From: a virus
Strand: one strand, 5' to 3'
Length of the DNA stretch: 43,760 bases
Virus record (IMG/VR): IMGVR_UViG_3300009506_000066
Span: 1 to 43,760 of that record
Shown here in pieces: positions 38,380 to 43,760 of the stretch. The first letter of the stretch is position 1, and every line of letters starts with the position of its first letter. The position numbers and the translations under genes are program-made. The notes beneath the pieces were generated by a model, which saw nothing but the letters and a program-made list of their open reading frames with translations, had not been told where the DNA came from and did no database searches.

Positions 38380-38664
38380 ATGGGAAGAACAATAATATTG
38401 AGCGATATAAAAATAGTGAGCTGGGTACTGGATGTTGATAATAGAAATGTCACTGTAAATTATCGGATCCTGGATCAGGATTCTAATTTGTATGATGATG
38501 GGCAAGCTATATTTTGGGAGAATCTCCCGGTGCCACAACCAGACCTGGAAGGCAACCCTGGGTCTAATCCAGACAATTGGTATCAACTTCCGTTACAATA
38601 TTCGCAAGCTCTTACTGATATAACATTAGCAGCAAGATCTGGATTATTGCAATTATTGGACTAG
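38380..38664 (+). CDS. Hypothetical protein after the fibre gene
   Basis: 94 residues with TATAGGAGGATAAT before the ATG. N-terminal beta strands (IILSDIKIVSWVLDVDNRNV, then VNYRILDQDSNLYDDGQAIF) and a short helical end. A small gene after the fibre is often a fibre chaperone or tip component, but no signature is present. The promoter for the next gene lies over its 3' end. Confidence 0.68.
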   Translation: MGRTIILSDIKIVSWVLDVDNRNVTVNYRILDQDSNLYDDGQAIFWENLPVPQPDLEGNPGSNPDNWYQLPLQYSQALTDITLAARSGLLQLLD

Positions 38665-38675
38665 TGTGGTATAAT
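38647..38675 (+). promoter_or_regulatory. Sigma70/A-type promoter
   Basis: TTGCAA (38647-38652), 17-base spacer, TATAAT (38670-38675), with TGTGG just before the -10. It overlaps the end of the previous gene and serves the single gene at 38698, which has its own terminator. Confidence 0.75.
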
Positions 38676-38697
38676 TAAATATCAAAGGAGTGTGGAA

Positions 38698-39087
38698 ATG
38701 GAACCAGTGAAACTTACATTAGGGCAGATTGTGTCCTCAGTACAGGTGCTTAGTGTTATAGCCTCTACGAAGTTACCAGTAAAGACAAGTTACAATCTAA
38801 ATAAAATGCTGCGCAAAGTCAGCAAAGAAGCTGAAATCTACGAAGAGGAAAGGGTAAAGATTCTTGAAAGATTCATGGAAGATGACGAAGAGGGAAAGAG
38901 GGTTATTCCGAAAGATAAACGAGAAGAGGCCCAACAGGCCGTCATGGATCTCCTTGGACAGGAGGTTGACATAGTATTACCAGAGCTTACTCTGGATATG
39001 CTAGAAACTGTAGATATATCTCCTCTGGACCTGCAGGTAATAGAGCCCCTGCTCAACTTGAAGGAAGACGACGAGCCCCCGGTATAA
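38698..39087 (+). CDS. Acidic helical hypothetical protein
   Basis: 129 residues. ATG 38698 has AAAGGAG at seven-base spacing; the GTG at 38692 is too close to it. The middle is a charged coiled-coil-like region (LNKMLRKVSKEAEIYEEERV, then KILERFMEDDEEGKRVIPKD), ending acidic. A single-gene unit with promoter and terminator, unlike the surrounding structural genes; it may act early or as a regulator rather than in the virion. No family recognised. Confidence 0.7.
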   Translation: MEPVKLTLGQIVSSVQVLSVIASTKLPVKTSYNLNKMLRKVSKEAEIYEEERVKILERFMEDDEEGKRVIPKDKREEAQQAVMDLLGQEVDIVLPELTLDMLETVDISPLDLQVIEPLLNLKEDDEPPV

Positions 39088-39099
39088 CCGGGGGTTTTT
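39076..39099 (+). terminator. Rho-independent terminator
   Basis: CCCCCGG (39076-39082) pairs with CCGGGGG (39088-39094) around a TATAA loop, followed by TTTTTCCTTTT. The stop codon TAA of the gene lies in the loop. Followed 14 bases later by the recurrent motif. Confidence 0.9.
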
Positions 39100-39112
39100 C
39101 CTTTTATGGGCA

Positions 39113-39127
39113 AAATCGATTGAAGTA
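39113..39127 (+). promoter_or_regulatory. Copy of the recurrent motif before the lysis cassette
   Basis: AAATCGATTGAAGTA, identical over 15 bases to the copy at 26197, between a strong terminator and the XhlA-like gene. TCGATTG here (39116-39122) also has an inverted copy CAATCGA at 39139-39145. Without it the lysis genes would have no visible promoter. Confidence 0.68.
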
Positions 39128-39154
39128 ATTGAAACAATCAATCGAGGTCAACGT

Positions 39155-39565
39155 ATGGGAAATCAAGGGTTCGAGGGCCAAACCCTTACTATTCTGGAGG
39201 CTATCCAGGCTGAGGTTTCTGCAACGAAACAGAACATAGCAGTACTTTCAAAAGATGTGCAGACAAACTGCGAGAAGTTGGATAGCATAGAGTTAAAAAT
39301 AGGGGAGTTGGACAGAACATTAAGAGGATCAAACGGGGATAAGGGATTAGTGGCAGAGGTAGCTATATTACAATCGAGGTTAGAATCCCATTTTGAGGAT
39401 ACCAAAGGTCCTCCTAATGGGGCAGAGCCCAAGAAAGATAAAGAGGGCCCGCTTACAGCATCCTGGCTGCTCGAGAAAGGCCTTATGCCAATCGTTATAG
39501 CATTCCTTGTCTGGTTATTTCTTGATGTCATCCCTAATTTAATAACACATTTGGGGGCGCCGTAG
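39155..39565 (+). CDS. XhlA-like lysis membrane protein
   Basis: 136 residues from ATG 39155 after CGAGGTC. A long amphipathic coiled coil (about 15-85; EVSATKQNIAVLSKDVQTNC, then LDSIELKIGELDRTLRG) is followed by a polar linker and one C-terminal membrane span (PIVIAFLVWLFLDVIPNLI). This is the design of haemolysin XhlA-type proteins, which act with holins to release endolysin. It lies nine bases before the endolysin gene. Confidence 0.72.
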   Translation: MGNQGFEGQTLTILEAIQAEVSATKQNIAVLSKDVQTNCEKLDSIELKIGELDRTLRGSNGDKGLVAEVAILQSRLESHFEDTKGPPNGAEPKKDKEGPLTASWLLEKGLMPIVIAFLVWLFLDVIPNLITHLGAP

Positions 39566-39573
39566 GAGAAGAG

Positions 39574-40515
39574 ATGTCAGCGTTAGATACAATTTTAGCG
39601 AAGTTAGCAAGTTTATTTGAGGACCCGACGGGGCTAGAAAGGCCCTTATGGCGGGACTACTCCAGGTACCAGGAGATAGTAAATTTTGATGTAGCAAAGA
39701 GCAATGGTGTGCTGGGCATGTTTGCCAGGGCAGGTATCTCTTGGGGCTACACAGACCCGTGGTTTCATACCAATTGGGGGGCTGCCGGAGAAGCTGGGAT
39801 GTACAGGTCATCTTACCATGTTCTGTACCCAAGCGAACCTGTTGCGAAACAGGCTGAAAACTGGTTCCGCATTCACCCAACTATTGATGTTATCCCTCGA
39901 GCAATTGACCTTGAGTTGGGGCAGAACCAACTGTGGGCAACCATTGCCAATAAGACCTGGGAGATGTCAGAACGGGTTGCGGATCATGATGGGGTCCGTC
40001 CTATAATCTATACCAGATATCTGCTGGCTAATCAGTGGTTGAGCTCCTGGACTACAGAGATGCTCAACGAACATTATTGGTGGTTAGCTCAGTACTTATA
40101 TGACAGGCGCAGGGAACACGCAGGGCCTCCGACCCTACCCAACAGGATTAACAGGAACCGTGTTCTTCTTCACCAGACCGCAGACAAGAAAGTCGCACCT
40201 GCTGGAGAGGTTACGGGATCTATTGCTGTTGACTGGGATCGCTGGGAGATCGGCAACGAGACCCAGATGAGGCAGTGGATTGCTGCAGCCTGGGGTGGAC
40301 CAGTGGAACCACCTGAGCCTCCGCCTCCTCCGGAGTTCGAGCCTTATAGCGTAAGGATCACCGCTGATGTCCTGAATATTCGGGAACAAGCGGACGCAGC
40401 AAGCGCAGATCTCGGAGAGTTATTGAAGGGATCAGTAGTACCAATCTCGGTTGAAAGGGGCGATTGGCTCAAACTAAGAGGTTGGATACATAAAAAGTGG
40501 ACACAGAAAGAATAA
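39574..40515 (+). CDS. Endolysin: GH25 muramidase with C-terminal SH3 domain
   Basis: 313 residues, GTAGGAGAAGAG upstream. The GH25 barrel begins with PLWRDYSRYQEIVNFDVAK (active-site Asp near 29), with AIDLELGQNQLWATIANKTW and RPIIYTRYLLANQWL strands, and SIAVDWDRW near its end. A Pro/Glu linker (EPPEPPPPPEFEP) leads to a bacterial SH3 wall-binding domain (SVRITADVLNIREQADAASA ... GDWLKLRGWIH). It cleaves the MurNAc-GlcNAc bond to burst the cell. No signal peptide, so it needs the holin system. Confidence 0.88.
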   Translation: MSALDTILAKLASLFEDPTGLERPLWRDYSRYQEIVNFDVAKSNGVLGMFARAGISWGYTDPWFHTNWGAAGEAGMYRSSYHVLYPSEPVAKQAENWFRIHPTIDVIPRAIDLELGQNQLWATIANKTWEMSERVADHDGVRPIIYTRYLLANQWLSSWTTEMLNEHYWWLAQYLYDRRREHAGPPTLPNRINRNRVLLHQTADKKVAPAGEVTGSIAVDWDRWEIGNETQMRQWIAAAWGGPVEPPEPPPPPEFEPYSVRITADVLNIREQADAASADLGELLKGSVVPISVERGDWLKLRGWIHKKWTQKE

Positions 40516-40534
40516 TTTCTAAAAGGAGTTTCTC

Positions 40535-40912
40535 ATGGCAAGAGCAGTTTTAACTGTACAACCTACCGTAAGGACAGGGCTAAACCCCTCGTATACGGCA
40601 GCAGCAGCGGATGGGCACGCATTTGATAACACAACTCAGCGTGTTATGCTGCACGTCAAAAACTCAGGTGGTGGGGCCGTAGTGGTTACCATTGACTGTG
40701 TTATAGCGACGTTGGATGGTTTGACCATCCCTAACCTGCAGGTTACGGTACCTGCTGGAAATGAAAGGTTTATAGGTCCTTTTCCAAAGGACTTGTACAC
40801 ACAGGACGATAGTGCGGGTGCTACCGGGCTCGAGAATGCTGTCTTTGTTGACACCGATACCCAGACGGGTATCACCTATGCAGCTATTCGTCTAGGTTCG
40901 TTGACCTACTAA
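40535..40912 (+). CDS. Small beta protein, possible head decoration protein
   Basis: 125 residues with AAAAGGAG before the ATG. The pattern (NTTQRVMLHVKNSGGGAVVV, then VTVPAGNERFIGPFPKDLYT, then ITYAAIRLGSLTY) is that of a small jelly-roll-like protein found in many phages and often considered a virion or decoration protein. Its place between endolysin and holin is unusual for a capsid protein. Function is inferred from the pattern only. Confidence 0.65.
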   Translation: MARAVLTVQPTVRTGLNPSYTAAAADGHAFDNTTQRVMLHVKNSGGGAVVVTIDCVIATLDGLTIPNLQVTVPAGNERFIGPFPKDLYTQDDSAGATGLENAVFVDTDTQTGITYAAIRLGSLTY

Positions 40913-40933
40913 ATAAACTAAAGGAGTGAAGAA

Positions 40934-41311
40934 ATGTTAGATTGGAGTCCGATTTTGCAAAATGTGATAGAGACAGTAATTTCATTGTTACTGCCTGTTA
41001 TCCTGGGTTTCGTGGTTGTATGGCTACGGGGCCTTATTGCACAGGGTAAAGCGAAGCTTACTGCCGAGCAACTGGCTATGGCACAGGCCTTCGTGGCTGC
41101 CTTCGTGAAAGCAGCTGAACAATCCGGCCTGACCGGGCAGCTGGCAAACGTTGGAGAGGCCAAGAAACAATGGGTTATTGCTCAGGTACAATCTGCACTG
41201 GAAGCTAAAGGGATCAATATTGATGTGGAAGTGATTTCCGGGTTGATCGAAGCTGAAGTGTATGAGGCCTGGGGCGATATCTTCGAAGAAAGAGCTATAG
41301 CAGCAGGATAA
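40934..41311 (+). CDS. Holin (LLH-type)
   Basis: 125 residues, AAAGGAG upstream. One N-terminal membrane span (VISLLLPVILGFVVVWLRG) is followed by a long amphipathic helical region (LTAEQLAMAQAFVAAFVKAA, then AKKQWVIAQVQSALEAKGIN) and an acidic end. This one-TM plus helical-tail form matches the LLH holin family of phages of Gram-positive hosts. It forms membrane holes at the time of lysis. A hairpin and a terminator follow. Confidence 0.8.
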   Translation: MLDWSPILQNVIETVISLLLPVILGFVVVWLRGLIAQGKAKLTAEQLAMAQAFVAAFVKAAEQSGLTGQLANVGEAKKQWVIAQVQSALEAKGINIDVEVISGLIEAEVYEAWGDIFEERAIAAG

Positions 41312-41346
41312 TTTTAGCTCGTCTGCCATGAGTAGAATGAGATCGG

Positions 41347-41409
41347 GGCCCATAGAAATATGGGCCTAGCACCTATCAGGGTGCCCGGGGTTCCCTGGCA
41401 CCCTTTCTT
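41347..41409 (+). terminator. Double hairpin ending the lysis operon
   Basis: The first hairpin is GGCCCATA (41347-41354) with TATGGGCC (41359-41366) and a GAAA tetraloop. The second is AGGGTGCC (41378-41385) with GGCACCCT (41397-41404), followed by TTCTT. The second is the likely terminator; the first may stabilise the mRNA end. The next promoter's -35 starts at once after it. Confidence 0.75.
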
Positions 41410-41436
41410 GACGTTTATTGTAAAGTATAGTATAAT
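41408..41436 (+). promoter_or_regulatory. Sigma70/A-type promoter for the phosphoesterase operon
   Basis: TTGACG (41408-41413), 17-base spacer, TATAAT (41431-41436), followed by a short leader with TTAGGAGG before ATG 41463. Confidence 0.82.
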
Positions 41437-41462
41437 TGAGGGTACATTTATTAGGAGGTACT

Positions 41463-42926
41463 ATGCCTAAGTCTATTTGGACGACACTGACTGATGCAGA
41501 GAAAGATGATCTTGTACGACGTAGGTACAATCTAGGAGAGAGTATAGATAGTCTAGCAGAAGAGCTGGATATGTACGGTCCAACACTGGACCGCAGGATT
41601 AGAGAGTGGAGGCAGTTGCGGGGGGAGAAGTTAGCAGACGCCGTTTTCGAGAGTGAAGAAGAAGAAGAAAAAGAAGAGTTCAAAAAGAAGGTAGAGGGCA
41701 ATACCATGGAAGTCATTGGACCTCCGGGTAGGATTGTCTCTCTCGAGCAGTTGCTAGAGCACTGCGATGTTGACATGGAGGAGTGGGAAGTAGACCGCTA
41801 CGTGGTCAACAAGTGGGAAGTGGGGAGAAAAGAGCAGGAGAAGGACATGGAGTGGGTTGCCGGGGTACCTACTGGCACCATCACCGATACGGGTAAAATC
41901 TTTGTAGAGCCACTTTTCCAGGTGAAAGCTTGGTTGGTACGCAAGAATCCGATCGAAGTCTTCCCAACAGTACAACCAATAAGTCTAAACTTGGACTTGG
42001 AATCTGTGCGCAAAGACACGCCTCTTATGGGTTATCCTGGTAGGCCTCGAGAGATTTCCCTGGTTATACCCGATATCCATGTAGGGTTTTACAGAGACTT
42101 TTACACTGGCAAGCTTACCCCATTTCATGACCGGGGTGTGCTGAGTATAATCCTCAGTGTAATCTATAACCTGCAGCCTGATCGTATAATCCTCCTGGGG
42201 GACAACTTAGATCTCCCGGACTGGTCAGACAAGTTTATCAGGTCACCAGAGTTTAGGAACGTAACCCAACCAGCAGTTGATGAGCTGGGGTGGTGGTTGG
42301 CCCAGATGAGGGGCGCTGCAATGCGAGCTGAGATGGTAGAGATAGAGGGCAACCACGAGAACAGGATGTACAAGGCCAGACAGACAAACATGATCGCAGC
42401 TTTCGATCTTAGAAAAGCTAACAAGGTAGAAGACCCTCCAGCTTTGACTATCCCTTACTTACTTGACCTGGAATCTCTGAATATAGACTGGATCGGAGAC
42501 TACCCGGATGGTCAGTACTGGATCAGTGATGACTTGGTATGTGAGCACGGGGACAGAGCTAGAGCAGGTGCTGGAGATACCGTCAAAGCTATGCTGGCTA
42601 AGAACGACGTGTCTGTTATATTTGGGCACATCCACAGAATGGAGTTTGGTATAAAGACGATAAATACCCGCAAGGGTACCCAGGTTGTGCGGGCTGTATC
42701 CCCAGGCTGCGTTTGCAAGATAGACGGAACAGTCCCAGGTAATGTAGCATCACAAAACTGGTCGCAGGGGTTTGCCCTGGTATACTCCGATGAAGATGGG
42801 GACAACATTGTACCCATAGAGGTTGTGAATGAGAAGGCCCAGGTTGAGGGCATATCCTATAAGGCCTCAGACACAGAGTATATAAACATTTTAAGGAAAG
42901 ATCTTGGACACTGGGTAGGAATATAA
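41463..42926 (+). CDS. Metallophosphoesterase with N-terminal HTH-like region
   Basis: 487 residues from ATG 41463, which follows TTAGGAGG. An HTH-like start (RRYNLGESIDSLAEELDMYG) is followed by a Glu run (62-72) and a linker. From about 198 the calcineurin-like core appears in order: IPDIHVGF (Asp204, His206), LGDNLD (245-250), GNHE (296-299), CEHGD and FGHIHRM. This metal-binding set belongs to phosphodiesterases and nucleases such as Mre11/SbcD and phage DNA-handling relatives. The N-terminus suggests it is delivered to DNA. The exact substrate is unknown. Confidence 0.88.
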   Translation: MPKSIWTTLTDAEKDDLVRRRYNLGESIDSLAEELDMYGPTLDRRIREWRQLRGEKLADAVFESEEEEEKEEFKKKVEGNTMEVIGPPGRIVSLEQLLEHCDVDMEEWEVDRYVVNKWEVGRKEQEKDMEWVAGVPTGTITDTGKIFVEPLFQVKAWLVRKNPIEVFPTVQPISLNLDLESVRKDTPLMGYPGRPREISLVIPDIHVGFYRDFYTGKLTPFHDRGVLSIILSVIYNLQPDRIILLGDNLDLPDWSDKFIRSPEFRNVTQPAVDELGWWLAQMRGAAMRAEMVEIEGNHENRMYKARQTNMIAAFDLRKANKVEDPPALTIPYLLDLESLNIDWIGDYPDGQYWISDDLVCEHGDRARAGAGDTVKAMLAKNDVSVIFGHIHRMEFGIKTINTRKGTQVVRAVSPGCVCKIDGTVPGNVASQNWSQGFALVYSDEDGDNIVPIEVVNEKAQVEGISYKASDTEYINILRKDLGHWVGI

Positions 42927-43153
42927 TGGCTACTGAGTTGATAATAATAGACGTAAGTATTGGACTGGAGAAGGTGATCACATCTGAGGGAGTGCAGAAT
43001 ACACAGCACTTCTCTACAGATGAGGCCCTTTCCAGGGTTGCTTATCACCTGGACAACGGGTATGAGATCCTGACATCTTCAGGGGGCAGTTATACTTTGA
43101 AGAAGAAACAAGGACCACCTCCAAGCAGGTTTATGTATGAGCCAACCTTCTAA
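42926..43153 (+). CDS. Hypothetical protein, 75 aa
   Basis: Its ATG overlaps the phosphoesterase stop by one base and GTAGGAATATA lies upstream. The product is a small alpha/beta protein (ATELIIIDVSIGLEKVITSE, then EALSRVAYHLDNGYEILTSS) with a Lys/Pro tail. It overlaps the next gene by 17 bases. No family recognised. Confidence 0.7.
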   Translation: MATELIIIDVSIGLEKVITSEGVQNTQHFSTDEALSRVAYHLDNGYEILTSSGGSYTLKKKQGPPPSRFMYEPTF

Positions 43154-43640
43154 AGTTATCCTGGATCAGACCGAGATCGAGGCGATGATGTTTCTCGCTG
43201 AGTTGAGGTACATGATCAACAGGGGCACTGGTGTTGACAACTTCCACAACACTACTGACAGACCTCACATGGAGAACGAAGTCATGGGGCTGTGTGGTGA
43301 GTATGCTTTTGGGAAGATGTTTAACCTGTTCATGAACGTTTCTCAAAACCCGTCAGGCCGGGCTGGAGAAGCTGACTTCATAGGCAGGGATGGCAGCCAC
43401 ATTGATGTGAAAACCACCAAACCAGACAAGGCTTTTTCATTGAGGGTGCCTGTACTGAGCAGTCCTCCAGCGCATGATTATTATGTCCTGATGATTGACC
43501 ACTCCCCCATATTTGTCTATGCAGGGTACTGTACTGTTAAAGAGCTTGTTGCCAGAAACCCGAAAGCAGGGACTAAACCCGGGGCACCAGACTATTTCTG
43601 GGTGCCCAGACAGAAGCTACATATAGAGACCCCCAAATAG
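43137..43640 (+). CDS. PD-(D/E)XK nuclease-like protein
   Basis: 167 residues. GLCGEYAFGKMFNL places an acidic helix residue (Glu55), followed by AGEADFIGRDGSHIDVKTT with Asp80, Asp90 and Lys92 in the D-x(n)-D-x-K arrangement of restriction-like nucleases. The C-terminal part (DYYVLMIDHSPIFVYAGYC) supplies further core strands. It is likely a DNA endonuclease, beside the phosphoesterase, suggesting a DNA-processing unit. A weak AGG precedes the ATG. The stop lies in the terminator stem. Confidence 0.75.
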   Translation: MSQPSKVILDQTEIEAMMFLAELRYMINRGTGVDNFHNTTDRPHMENEVMGLCGEYAFGKMFNLFMNVSQNPSGRAGEADFIGRDGSHIDVKTTKPDKAFSLRVPVLSSPPAHDYYVLMIDHSPIFVYAGYCTVKELVARNPKAGTKPGAPDYFWVPRQKLHIETPK

Positions 43641-43657
43641 GGGGTCTTTTGCTTTTT
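43628..43657 (+). terminator. Rho-independent terminator
   Basis: GACCCCC (43628-43634) pairs with GGGGGTC (43640-43646) around an AAATA loop, followed by TTTTGCTTTTT. It ends the phosphoesterase operon just before the last copy of the recurrent motif. Confidence 0.9.
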
Positions 43658-43664
43658 ATACCTG

Positions 43665-43680
43665 AAATAGATTGTAGATA
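43665..43680 (+). promoter_or_regulatory. Copy of the recurrent motif before the right-edge operon
   Basis: AAATAGATTGTAGATA, seven bases after the terminator T-tract and about 33 bases before the GTG at 43714. Shares ATTGTAGATA with the portal and connector copies, with similar distance to the gene as at the portal. Confidence 0.65.
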
Positions 43681-43713
43681 GTAGCGGTAACCACGTCTAA
43701 GGGAGGTCGCAGA

Positions 43714-43760
43714 GTGGCGAAAAACATCCATAATGATGTACTGGATGCTGGGCTAAATGA
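43714..43760 (+). CDS. Hypothetical protein, cut by the right edge
   Basis: GTG 43714 follows AAGGGAGGTCGC. Only about 15 codons are present, reading MAKNIHNDVLDAGLN, an opening I associate with small phage virion-region proteins. It is placed behind a terminator and a recurrent motif, so it begins a new operon, probably late. Confidence 0.65.
   Translation, partial: MAKNIHNDVLDAGLN

Noticed and set aside
39165-39187. GGGTTCGAGGGCCAAACCC resembling a tRNA T-arm
   Set aside because: The loop is too long and the bases are the first codons of the XhlA-like gene with a good ribosome site.
1-43760. CRISPR arrays, insertion sequences, integrase and attachment sites
   Set aside because: No direct-repeat/spacer pattern, transposase or recombinase motif, or tRNA-end duplication was seen on either strand.

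Overview
This window is part of the genome of a tailed double-stranded DNA bacteriophage with siphovirus gene order (terminase, portal, prohead protease/scaffold, HK97-fold capsid, connectors, tail tube, G/GT chaperones, tape measure, tail tip, fibre, lysis). Both ends cut through genes, so the phage genome continues on each side. No integrase, repressor, helicase, DNA polymerase or tRNA gene is visible. The host cannot be named. Clear Shine-Dalgarno sites, TTGACA/TATAAT promoters with 17-bp spacers, a GH25 endolysin, XhlA-like and LLH-like membrane lysis proteins and an adenosylcobalamin-type ribonucleotide reductase suggest a cobalamin-using bacterium, perhaps with a monoderm envelope (inference).

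Layout: (1) 1-9670, minus strand: an early/metabolic block reading leftward from a divergent control region. It holds SSB, RNase HI, two methyltransferases, an HNH endonuclease, a PD-(D/E)XK nuclease, class II RNR, a two-TM protein overlapping a membrane-anchored transglycosylase, a sulfotransferase, dUTPase, a HEITH metallopeptidase-like protein and small unknowns. (2) 9671-9891: divergent promoters, both TTGCAT-17-TATAAT, with a long inverted repeat and a palindrome. (3) 9892-13342, plus: a sigma-region-4-like HTH protein, a zinc-ribbon protein and the terminase subunits. (4) 13343-13974: no protein gene; a consensus promoter followed by about 510 nt of sequence rich in complementary stems, a candidate large structured RNA. 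(5) 13975-19028: small unknowns, a DEDD exonuclease, a DNA methyltransferase, a fused zinc-ribbon/HTH regulator and a deoxyribosyltransferase-like protein. (6) 19115-39087: virion structural genes. (7) 39155-41311: lysis cassette. (8) 41463-43640: a metallophosphoesterase, an unknown and a second PD-(D/E)XK-like protein, then the first codons of another operon.

Two promoter classes seem to organise the genome. Ordinary sigma70/A-type promoters drive the early block, the RNA and several plus-strand operons. A separate contiguous motif, AATCGATTG(A/T)AG followed by TA or ATA, sits in the gaps before the portal, connector, tail-tube, lysis and right-edge operons and before one minus-strand nuclease. 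At four sites it directly follows a rho-independent terminator. I infer a late promoter or activator site, possibly served by the paired HTH/zinc-ribbon proteins.

The most notable observations are the candidate RNA, the repeated motif, the split and fused regulator paralogues, a leader carrying the 16S 3'-tail sequence able to pair with its own ribosome binding site, two long out-of-frame gene overlaps, a textbook -1 frameshift in the tail chaperone gene and an internal start for a scaffold protein within the prohead protease gene.
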